Origin: an uncultured Eubacteriales bacterium
GTDB taxonomy: Bacteria; Bacillota; Clostridia; Oscillospirales; Oscillospiraceae
Direction: 5' to 3'
Length of the DNA: 37,330 bases
Assembly: GCA_900543085.1 (NCBI GenBank)
Contig: UQQF01000018.1
Span: forward strand, 1 to 37,330
A model generated the notes under the pieces. That model was not told where the DNA came from, searched no databases, and worked only from the letters and a program-made list of their open reading frames with translations. Positions 24,893-31,932 of the stretch are shown piece after piece (positions within the stretch are counted from its first letter, which is position 1; each line of letters starts with the position of its first letter). Made by a program: the position numbers and the translations under genes.

Positions 24893-24952
24893 TTCCCGGC
24901 CTCCTTTCACCCATATAACGACGCAAAGCGCCGTCCGGTCACAACCAGTGCA

Positions 24953-24981
24953 AAAAAGCTCCCCATGCAGGGGAGCTTTTT
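24953..24981. terminator. Intrinsic terminator after fakA
   Basis: A 12-base-pair stem, AAAAAGCTCCCC (24953-24964) with GGGGAGCTTTTT (24970-24981), loop ATGCA. On the minus strand it ends the asp23-fakA unit just before the sigma-factor promoter region. Confidence 0.88.
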
Positions 24982-24996
24982 AGCTGCGTATATGCC

Positions 24997-26655
24997 TTAC
25001 TCTATGGAGATCATGTAATAGTAGACGGGCTGGCCGCCGTTCACGACGCTGATCTCGGCGTCGGGGAAGCGGGAGGTAAAGAGCTCTCCTGCGCCCTCGG
25101 CGTCGCTGTCGCTGACGTCCTCGCCGTAGTAGACGCTGACGACGGCGGGGGAGTATTCCCCGGCCTTGTCGCCCAGCGCGGCAAAGAGCTTGTCCAGCTC
25201 GGTGTAGCTGCCCAGCAGCGCGCCGTCCATCAGCGCGAGGTACTCTCCGGCGTGTATCTCAAAGCCGTCGTACTCGCTGTCGCGCGCGGCGTAGGTCACC
25301 AGCGCGGTGTGCACGCCGGCGGCGGCCTCGAGCATCGCCTCGCGCAGGGAGTCGACGTCCGCGGACTCGTCCATCATGAGCATGGCGCTGATGCCCTGGG
25401 GCACGGTCTTGGTCGGGATGACCACGACCTTCTTCTCCGTCAGGGGGATGCACTGCTCGGCGGCCATCTGGATGTTCTTGTTGTTCGGGAACACAAAGAC
25501 GGTCTCGGCGGGAGTGCGGTTGACCTCGTTAAGTATGTCCTCGGTCGAGGGGTTCATGGTCTGGCCGCCGGTGACTATGCGGTCGACGCCCAGCTCGCGG
25601 AACAGCTCGGCCATGCCTTCGCCCGCGCAGACGGCCACGGCGCCGTAGGGCTTTTCTGCGGGCGCGAACTCCGGCTCGGCAGGCTCGGAGGCGTGCGCTG
25701 CCTCACCGCCGGCCATCTCGCTGTGCTGCTCGCGCATGTTCTCGATCTTGACCTTGAGCAGCGGACCGTAGGTCAGCGCCTCGGTCAGCACCGTGCCGGG
25801 CACGTTGGTGTGCACGTGGACTTTGATTATCTCGTCGTCGTCAACGACCACCACACAGTCGCCGAGCGTCTGCAGGAAGCTGCGCAGCTCGTCGGGGTCC
25901 TTCGGATTGTCGCGGCCGCAGATGAACTCCGTGCAGTAGGCGTAGGCGATCTCGCCCGTGGAGAAGTCGTTGAAGTCTGCGCGCTCCTTCACTTCGACGG
26001 GAGCCTCGCCCTCCTCGGGCTGAGCCTCGGCGACATACGCCTCGCCGCGCAGAACGGCCAGCGTGGCCTCGAGGATGAAAACGTAGCCCTTGCCGCCCGC
26101 GTCCACGACGCCCGCGCGCTTGAGCACGGGGTTGAGGTTCACGGTGTCCGCAAGCGCCTCCTGAGCCGACTCGATGGCGCAGGAGAGCATCAGCTCCAGG
26201 TCGCCGCCGTGCTCTGCAAACTCCACGGCGGAACTGGTGGCGACGCGCGAGACGGTGAGTATCGTGCCCTCGGCGGGCTTCATGACCGCCTTGTAGGCGG
26301 CGTCGACGCCGGCGCTCATGGCGGCGGCGAAGGTCTTGGCGTCGGCGGCCTCGCAGCCCTTGAGCTTCTTGGCCAGGCCGCGGAAAAGCAGCGAGAGTAT
26401 GACGCCGGAGTTGCCGCGCGCACCGCGCAGCATGGCGCTGGCGGCGCTGTCGGCCGCAGCGGTGAGCGTGGGGAAATCGCGCTTTTTCATCTCGGCGGCC
26501 GCGGCTCCCATGGTGAGGGACATGTTCGTGCCCGTGTCGCCGTCCGGCACGGGGAAGACGTTAAGCTCGTTGATTAACTGCCGGTTCTGTTCCAGTGCGG
26601 CGCTCGCGCACAGGATAATGTCGCGGAATACCGCCGCATCGATAAGTTCTTTCAA
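24997..26655 (-). CDS. fakA: Fatty acid kinase catalytic subunit FakA (YloV, DAK2/DegV-like)
   Basis: A 552-residue soluble kinase of the FakA/YloV family. FakA phosphorylates fatty acids held by a FakB (DegV) partner, feeding exogenous fatty acids into phospholipid synthesis. The N-terminal DAK2 domain (about 10-200) has the metal-binding NVFPVPDGDTGTNMS signature (Asp38, Asp40), then RGARGNSGVILS and VDAGGKGYVF. The middle domain has IIKVHVHTNVPG, and the C-terminal DegV-like domain has VTGGQTMNPSTEDIL and FPNNKNIQMAAEQ. Length is standard. The start is a TTG codon at 26655 with GGAGG 9 bases upstream; no suitable ATG is near. It follows the Asp23 gene by 28 bases, the common yloU-yloV order. 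No FakB gene is in the window. Confidence 0.94.
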   Translation of the reverse strand: MKELIDAAVFRDIILCASAALEQNRQLINELNVFPVPDGDTGTNMSLTMGAAAAEMKKRDFPTLTAAADSAASAMLRGARGNSGVILSLLFRGLAKKLKGCEAADAKTFAAAMSAGVDAAYKAVMKPAEGTILTVSRVATSSAVEFAEHGGDLELMLSCAIESAQEALADTVNLNPVLKRAGVVDAGGKGYVFILEATLAVLRGEAYVAEAQPEEGEAPVEVKERADFNDFSTGEIAYAYCTEFICGRDNPKDPDELRSFLQTLGDCVVVVDDDEIIKVHVHTNVPGTVLTEALTYGPLLKVKIENMREQHSEMAGGEAAHASEPAEPEFAPAEKPYGAVAVCAGEGMAELFRELGVDRIVTGGQTMNPSTEDILNEVNRTPAETVFVFPNNKNIQMAAEQCIPLTEKKVVVIPTKTVPQGISAMLMMDESADVDSLREAMLEAAAGVHTALVTYAARDSEYDGFEIHAGEYLALMDGALLGSYTELDKLFAALGDKAGEYSPAVVSVYYGEDVSDSDAEGAGELFTSRFPDAEISVVNGGQPVYYYMISIE

Positions 26656-26683
26656 GAGGGAAAACCTCCACCGTTTTTTTCTT

Positions 26684-27034
26684 TCAATCGATGAGCATGG
26701 TGTCCACGTAGACGTCCACGCTCCTGACCGGTACGCCGGTCGCCTTGGAAACCTTATAGCTCACTTCGTTCATTATGCTGTTGCACAGCGTGTTGAGGTT
26801 CACGCCGTGGTCGACGGCTATGTGCAGCTCCAGAGAGACGCTGCCGTCCTCGCCGAGCTGGGCTTTCACGCCCTTGCTCATGTTTTCGCGCTTGAGCTGG
26901 AAGATGCCGCCGTCTCTGCCCTGGGCGGCCATGGCCTTGACGCCAAAGCAGCTCGTGGCCGCGTCCCCGGCCAGGTTGGCAAAAACCTCGTCCTCGATGG
27001 TGATGGCTCCCTTAGGATTTTCGATCTTCACCAT
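26684..27034 (-). CDS. Asp23/Gls24 family protein (YloU-like)
   Basis: A 116-residue Asp23/Gls24-family protein, an abundant small cytoplasmic or membrane-associated family linked to envelope stress and lipid metabolism. After an N-terminal ITIEDEVFANLAGDAATSCFGV, a GSVSLELHIAVDHGVNL strand-helix stretch and VPVRSVDVYVD complete the typical fold. Length is normal. I chose ATG 27034 (MVKIENPKG) because AAAGGAG precedes it; the same frame is open for 37 more codons upstream but runs through the promoter. It is the first gene of the asp23-fakA unit, with a near-consensus promoter at 27090-27118. Pairing with fakA is conserved in Firmicutes; the mechanism connecting them is not established. Confidence 0.9.
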   Translation of the reverse strand: MVKIENPKGAITIEDEVFANLAGDAATSCFGVKAMAAQGRDGGIFQLKRENMSKGVKAQLGEDGSVSLELHIAVDHGVNLNTLCNSIMNEVSYKVSKATGVPVRSVDVYVDTMLID

Positions 27035-27089
27035 GGTGCCACTCCTTTCGCTTCGTCCACCGGGCTGTCCGCCCGAATGGCAGTTTACT

Positions 27090-27118
27090 ATTATAATACA
27101 CCTTGCGCTATATGACAA
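27090..27118 (-). promoter_or_regulatory. Sigma-70-type promoter of asp23-fakA
   Basis: On the minus strand TTGTCA (27113-27118) and TATAAT (27090-27095) are separated by 17 bases. It lies about 55 bases upstream of the start. Confidence 0.75.
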
Positions 27119-27145
27119 GTCAAAGTTTTGCGATGAAATGTCCAC

Positions 27146-27414
27146 AAAATCATTTGTCAGCCTCTATGTTCAAACTCAATAATAAGCAGCTGTGCCGTTT
27201 GTCTATTATTTGTAAAAATTAGTTCATAGGCCGCTCGGCGTTGCCGGGAATATGCTTTTGTGATAAACTATAAAGACAGAGAGTACGGCAGCGAGGGCGC
27301 AGCCGAGGAGCGCCAAACGGCCAAATATCACAGCTCGCCGTACTGAGCGACTGCAAAAAATTGTAATTTGCGCCGGCGTATCACAAGCCCGCGCCGGGGA
27401 GGGGAGAGCGGAAA
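27146..27414 (+). promoter_or_regulatory. Intergenic region with a possible promoter and structured leader
   Basis: No gene is visible. A weak promoter, TTGCCG (27241-27246), 17 bases, TAAACT (27264-27269), may serve the membrane protein at 27415. Downstream, AGTACGGC (27282-27289) pairs with GCCGTACT (27337-27344) and encloses GGCGC (27297-27301) / GCGCC (27310-27314), so the transcript leader could fold into a branched structure. No riboswitch class was recognised. Confidence 0.35.
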
Positions 27415-27927
27415 ATGAGCAATGCGAAAAAGAAGCACCTGGCCGCGTTCGCACTGTGTTTCCTCGCGTGGCAGGCGCTGTTCATCTGGCTTTGCACGCT
27501 GGGGGAGAGCGTGACGATTATGCCCTGGTTTGTTAAATACGTACAGCTGACCGAGGCGCGTTGGGAGTGGCTGCTCGACGCGCCGGACTACGGCGTCCTC
27601 AGTTCTTCGGCCGAGGGCTGGATCCGCCTGGCCGTCTTGGTGGTGCGAATCGCTTCCATTATAATAATATACAGGGTCGTCATCAGGCGCTGGAAGGACG
27701 CTCCGCGCGCGGAGCGGGCTTTCTATGCGGTGCTGATAGCCGTGTTCGCAGTCGCATACGTCCTGTTTACGGGCAGCATGGTGCGCAACTATAAGTACAT
27801 GCTCGAGTGGCACTTCCTGTGGCAGCAGGCGATGGACGTTGAGCTGCTTTCCGTCGCCGCGCTGCTGTTGATTTGTGTCCCGCCGCTGCTTAAAATGCGC
27901 CCGGAGAGACAAAACAATATCGCCTGA
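27415..27927 (+). CDS. Small membrane protein, unknown function
   Basis: I do not recognise this 170-residue protein. It has four hydrophobic segments: about 8-28, 65-88, 98-118 and 140-158. The N-terminus is basic (MSNAKKKHLA), favouring an inside orientation, and the loop after the first helix is Trp-rich (TEARWEWLLDAPDYG). A second Lys/Arg-rich loop, RWKDAPRAER, lies between helices two and three. No catalytic motif is seen. A GGGGAGAG ribosome site precedes ATG 27415, and codon use is like the neighbours, supporting a real gene. It stands alone between asp23-fakA (divergent) and nifJ (same direction, 241 bases away with its own promoter). Its 5' region may form a structured leader. Confidence 0.65.
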   Translation: MSNAKKKHLAAFALCFLAWQALFIWLCTLGESVTIMPWFVKYVQLTEARWEWLLDAPDYGVLSSSAEGWIRLAVLVVRIASIIIIYRVVIRRWKDAPRAERAFYAVLIAVFAVAYVLFTGSMVRNYKYMLEWHFLWQQAMDVELLSVAALLLICVPPLLKMRPERQNNIA

Positions 27928-27928
27928 C

Positions 27929-27963
27929 ATATCGGGCCGCGGCATTTCGCGACCCGATATTTG
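27929..27963 (+). terminator. Hairpin after the small membrane-protein gene
   Basis: ATATCGGG (27929-27936) pairs with CCCGATAT (27953-27960), followed by TTTG. The T run is short, so termination is likely but weak. A second AT-rich hairpin (TTTTGAGC-ACAA-GCTCAAAA, about 28032-28051) follows before the nifJ promoter. Confidence 0.4.
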
Positions 27964-28078
27964 CGCGGAGAATCTAAATAAGCGCAGGATTTATCATAAG
28001 CGGTTGGTCTGTGAGCGCTTCGGCAAAAAATTTTTGAGCACAAGCTCAAAATTTGTGTGATTTACGTGCAAATAGTTG

Positions 28079-28113
28079 TTTACAGATGGGGAGTAAAGTG
28101 ATAAAATTATCAC
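28079..28113 (+). promoter_or_regulatory. nifJ promoter with palindrome over the -10
   Basis: TTTACA (28079-28084) and TAAAAT (28102-28107), spacing 17. The inverted repeat GTGATAA-AA-TTATCAC (28098-28113) covers the -10 box, the position of a repressor or redox regulator. Arm and spacing do not exactly fit the FNR, CRP or Rex consensus I know. Confidence 0.6.
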
Positions 28114-28168
28114 GCTTTTAGAGCGCATTACCCATATCCTATTTTTAATCCTAAATGGAGATGAAAGT

Positions 28169-31100
28169 ATGGCGAGAAAACTTAAAACCATGGACGGCAA
28201 CCAGGCGGCCGCGCACGTAAGCTACGCGTTCACCGAGGTTGCGGCGATCTACCCGATCACCCCGTCCAGCCCCATGGCGGACTTCGTTGACCAGTGGTCC
28301 GCCGCGGGTCAGAAGAACATCTTCGGAACCACGGTCAAGGTTCAGGAGATGCAGGCCGAGTCCGGCGCTGCCGGCGCTGTCCACGGATCTCTCAACGCGG
28401 GCGCACTGACGACCACCTACACGGCTTCTCAGGGTCTGCTGCTGATGATCCCCAACATGTACAAGATCGCGGGCGAGCTGCTCCCCGGCGTGTTCCACGT
28501 CACCGCGCGTACGCTCGCCAGCCACACGCTGAGCATTTTTGGCGACCATCAGGACGTCATGGCCTGCCGTCAGACCGGCTTCGCCATGCTCTGCGAGGGC
28601 AACGTGCAGGAGGTCATGGATCTCTCCGCCGTGGCGCACCTCGCCGCCATCAAAGGCCGCGTGCCCTTCCTGAACTTCTTTGACGGCTTCCGCACCAGCC
28701 ACGAGATCCAGAAGATAGCCGTTTGGGACTACAAGGATCTCGCCGGCATGGTCGACATGAAGGCTGTCGAGGAGTTCCGCGCCCGTGCGCTGAACCCCGA
28801 GCATCCGCAGATGCGCGGCAGCCACGAGAACGGCGACATCTTCTTCCAGAACCGTGAGGCCTCCAACAAGTACTACGACGCCGTTCCCGGCATCGTCGAG
28901 GACTACATGAAGAAGATCAACCGCAAGCTCGGCACCGACTACCAGCTTTTCAACTACTACGGCGCCCCCGACGCCGACCGCGTCATCGTCGCCATGGGCT
29001 CCATCTGCGACGTGACCGAGGAAGTCATCGACTACCTCAACGCCCACGGCCAGAAGGTCGGCCTCATCAAGGTTCGTCTGTACCGCCCCTGGCGTGCGGA
29101 CAAGATGCTCGCTTGCATCCCCGAGACATGTAAGTCCATCGCGGTTCTCGACCGCACCAAGGAGCCGGGCGCCCTGGGCGAGCCGCTCTACATGGACGTC
29201 GTCACCAGCCTGGCCAACGCCGGACGCACCGACATCAAGGTCATCGGCGGCCGCTACGGCCTCGCCAGCAAGGACACGCCTCCTGCAAGCGTCTTTGCCG
29301 TCTACAAGGAGCTGGCCAAGGCCAACCCGAAGCGTCAGTTCACCGTCGGCATAGTCGACGACGTGACGAAGCTCTCCCTGCGTGAGACCTCCGCCCCCGA
29401 CACCTCGCCGAAGGGCACCGTCTCCTGCATGTTCTGGGGTCTCGGCGGCGACGGCACTGTCGGCGCGAACAAGAACTCCATCAAGATCATCGGCGACCAC
29501 ACCAACAAGTATGTCCAGGCCTACTTCCAGTACGACTCCAAGAAGACCGGCGGCGTGACCATCAGCCACCTGCGCTTCGGCGACAAGCCCATCAAGAGCC
29601 CGTATTACATCAACAAGGCCGACTTCGTGGCCTGCCACAACCCGAGCTATATCACCAAGCACTTCAAGATGGCTCAGAAGCTCAAGCCGGGCGGAGTCTT
29701 CCTGGTCAACAGCCAGTGGAGCTTCGAGGAGCTCGAGCACCATCTCGACGCCGAGGCGAAGCGCTACATCGCCAAGAACAAGATCAAGCTCGTCATGATC
29801 AACGCCATCGACCTGGCCGAGCAGATCGGCATGGGCAAGCGTACCAACACCATACTGCAGAGCGCGTTCTTCTCCCTCGCGAACGTCATCCCCGAGGCCG
29901 ACGCCATCAAGTACATGAAGGACGCCGCGACGCACTCCTACCTGAAGAAGGGTCAGGACGTCGTCGACATGAACCACAAGGCCATCGATGCCGGTGCCAC
30001 CGCCTACAAGGTCGTCGACGTGCCCGAGAGCTGGCTCAACGCCGTTGACGAGAGCAAGCCCGTCGAGCTCACCGGCCGCGCTCCGGTCGTCAAGATGGTC
30101 ACCGAGATCCTCGATCCCGTCGGCAAGATGGACGGCGACAGCCTGCCCGTCAGCGCCTTCAAGGCTCACGCGGACGGCACCTTCGAGCTGGGCGCTTCCG
30201 CCTACGAGAAGCGCGGCGTGGCCGTGTCCGTCCCCGAGTGGAACAGCACGACCTGCGTACAGTGCAACCAGTGCGCCTACGTCTGCCCGCACGCCACCAT
30301 CCGCGCCTACGCCCTCACCGAGGACGAGGCCAAGGCCGCTCCCGAGGCCGCCAAGATCGTGCCGATCAAGGCCGGCAAGGGCAAGGGCGTCTACTCCTTC
30401 ACTCTGGCCGTCAGCCCGCTGGACTGCATGGGCTGCGGCGTCTGCGCCAACGTCTGCCCGACCAAGAGCCTGACCATGGTTCCCATGGAGAGCCAGCTGC
30501 CGCAGCAGGACGTCTGGACTTACATGACCGAGAAGGTCAGCGAGAAGAAGGACATGCAGGACAACACCGTCAAGGGCAGCCAGTTCCGTCAGCCCATGCT
30601 CGAGTTCTCCGGCTCCTGCGCCGGCTGCGCCGAGACCAGCTACGCCAGGCTCATCACCCAGCTCTACGGCGACCGCATGATCATCTCCAACGCCACCGGC
30701 TGCTCCTCCATCTGGGGCGGACCGGCTGCCACCAGCCCGTACACCGTCAACAAGGAAGGCAAGGGTCCCGCCTGGGTCAACAGCCTGTTTGAGGACAACG
30801 CCGAGCACGGCCTGGGTCTCTACCTCGGCCAGAAGAAGCTCCGCGACGACCTCGCCGACAAGACCCGCGCCCTTATCGCCCTCGACTGGTGCACTCCCGC
30901 CATCAAGGAAGCCGGCCAGAAGTGGCTCGACACCTACAATGACGGCGAGGCTAACAAGGAGGCCACCAAGGCCTACGTCGCGGCTCTCGAGGACGGCCTT
31001 TGCACCGTCGACGAGCTGTGCGCCAGCGACAACGCCGACATCAAGGCCTTCGGCGAGAAGCTCGCCAAGGCCGGCAAGACCTACTGCGAGTGCGACGCCT

Positions 31101-31792
31101 GCAAGCTCGCCAAGGCCATCCTCGACCAGAAGGATTACCTGGGCAAGAAGAGCGTGTGGATCATGGGCGGCGACGGCTGGGCCTACGACATCGGCTACGG
31201 CGGACTCGACCATGTGCTCGCCTCCGGCGAGGACGTGAACGTCTTCGTGTTCGACACCGAGGTCTACTCCAACACCGGCGGACAGGCCTCCAAGGCCTCC
31301 AACATCGGCCAGGTCGCCCAGTTCGCGGCTGCCGGTAAGGAGATCAAGAGCAAGGCTCTCGCCGAGCTCGCGATGACCTACGGCTACGTCTACGTGGCTC
31401 AGATCGCCATGGGCGCCAACCCGGCTCAGACCCTCAAGGCCATCACCGAGGCCGAGGCTTACCACGGCCCGTCCCTGATAATCGGCTACGCCCCCTGCGA
31501 GATGCACTCCATCAAGGGCGGCATGACCAACTGCCAGGCCGAGATGAAGAAGGCCGTCGACTGCGGCTACTGGAACCTGTTCCGCTTCAACCCCGCCGCC
31601 GAGCAGCCCTTCACCCTCGACAGCAAGGAGCCCAAGGACGGCTACCGCGACTTCCTCATGAACGAGGCTCGCTACTCCCGTCTGACCCGCGAGTTCCCCG
31701 AGCGTGCCGACGCCCTGTTCAGCGCGAACGAGGCCAACGCCAAGGCTCGCTACGAGCACCTGCTCAAGCTCAAGGACATGTACTCCAAGTAA
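28169..31792 (+). CDS. nifJ: Pyruvate:ferredoxin (flavodoxin) oxidoreductase
   Basis: A 1207-residue single-chain PFOR that splits pyruvate with CoA to acetyl-CoA and CO2, reducing ferredoxin or flavodoxin; it is a central anaerobic enzyme. The N-terminal pyruvate-binding domain starts TMDGNQAAAHVSYAFTEVAA and IYPITPSSPM. The 2[4Fe-4S] ferredoxin-like domain has CVQCNQCAYVCP from Cys696 and CMGCGVCANVCP from Cys753. The proximal cluster/TPP domain has CAGCAETSYARL, GDGW (1002-1005) and DTEVYSNTGGQ. Length and domain order are standard. ATG 28169 follows GGAG. Strong codon bias toward C/G-ending codons leaves the opposite strand open over the whole gene, which is not a second gene. Monocistronic with a terminator at 31804. 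The palindrome on its promoter suggests redox or metabolite control. Confidence 0.98.
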   Translation: MARKLKTMDGNQAAAHVSYAFTEVAAIYPITPSSPMADFVDQWSAAGQKNIFGTTVKVQEMQAESGAAGAVHGSLNAGALTTTYTASQGLLLMIPNMYKIAGELLPGVFHVTARTLASHTLSIFGDHQDVMACRQTGFAMLCEGNVQEVMDLSAVAHLAAIKGRVPFLNFFDGFRTSHEIQKIAVWDYKDLAGMVDMKAVEEFRARALNPEHPQMRGSHENGDIFFQNREASNKYYDAVPGIVEDYMKKINRKLGTDYQLFNYYGAPDADRVIVAMGSICDVTEEVIDYLNAHGQKVGLIKVRLYRPWRADKMLACIPETCKSIAVLDRTKEPGALGEPLYMDVVTSLANAGRTDIKVIGGRYGLASKDTPPASVFAVYKELAKANPKRQFTVGIVDDVTKLSLRETSAPDTSPKGTVSCMFWGLGGDGTVGANKNSIKIIGDHTNKYVQAYFQYDSKKTGGVTISHLRFGDKPIKSPYYINKADFVACHNPSYITKHFKMAQKLKPGGVFLVNSQWSFEELEHHLDAEAKRYIAKNKIKLVMINAIDLAEQIGMGKRTNTILQSAFFSLANVIPEADAIKYMKDAATHSYLKKGQDVVDMNHKAIDAGATAYKVVDVPESWLNAVDESKPVELTGRAPVVKMVTEILDPVGKMDGDSLPVSAFKAHADGTFELGASAYEKRGVAVSVPEWNSTTCVQCNQCAYVCPHATIRAYALTEDEAKAAPEAAKIVPIKAGKGKGVYSFTLAVSPLDCMGCGVCANVCPTKSLTMVPMESQLPQQDVWTYMTEKVSEKKDMQDNTVKGSQFRQPMLEFSGSCAGCAETSYARLITQLYGDRMIISNATGCSSIWGGPAATSPYTVNKEGKGPAWVNSLFEDNAEHGLGLYLGQKKLRDDLADKTRALIALDWCTPAIKEAGQKWLDTYNDGEANKEATKAYVAALEDGLCTVDELCASDNADIKAFGEKLAKAGKTYCECDACKLAKAILDQKDYLGKKSVWIMGGDGWAYDIGYGGLDHVLASGEDVNVFVFDTEVYSNTGGQASKASNIGQVAQFAAAGKEIKSKALAELAMTYGYVYVAQIAMGANPAQTLKAITEAEAYHGPSLIIGYAPCEMHSIKGGMTNCQAEMKKAVDCGYWNLFRFNPAAEQPFTLDSKEPKDGYRDFLMNEARYSRLTREFPERADALFSANEANAKARYEHLLKLKDMYSK

Positions 31793-31803
31793 GCAAACCA
31801 ATG

Positions 31804-31834
31804 AAAAGAGAGCCCTCCGGGGCTCTCTTTTTTT
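31804..31834 (+). terminator. Intrinsic terminator of nifJ
   Basis: A 12-base-pair stem, AAAAGAGAGCCC (31804-31815) with GGGCTCTCTTTT (31820-31831), loop TCCG, followed by further T residues. Confidence 0.9.
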
Positions 31835-31867
31835 GCATTCAGCGTGAATTTTGTACCTGATTTGTGG

Positions 31868-31920
31868 TTGACAAGCTCGTTAGTCTGAGCTATCATATAC
31901 CTATACCCCTATAGGTATAT
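31868..31920 (+). promoter_or_regulatory. Metal-ATPase promoter with CsoR/RcnR-type operator
   Basis: TTGACA (31868-31873) and TATCAT (31891-31896), spacing 17. Overlapping the -10 end and the start site is an inverted repeat with perfect 11-base arms, ATATACCTATA (31895-31905) and its complement (31910-31920), around CCCC. The ATACCCCTATAGGTAT core resembles operators of CsoR/RcnR/CstR-family repressors, which respond to copper, nickel/cobalt or sulfide. No such repressor gene is in the window. Confidence 0.65.
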
Positions 31921-31932
31921 GAGGTGATGCAA

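Noticed and set aside
24365..25018. A plus-strand frame opposite the sigma factor
   Set aside because: It overlaps a clear ECF sigma gene and crosses a terminator; no ribosome site or domain.
28151..31801. A 1216-codon open frame on the strand opposite nifJ
   Set aside because: nifJ is unmistakable. The opposite frame is open because the gene uses almost no codons that read as stops on the other strand; its Leu/Val/Gly-rich product has no recognisable domain or ribosome site.
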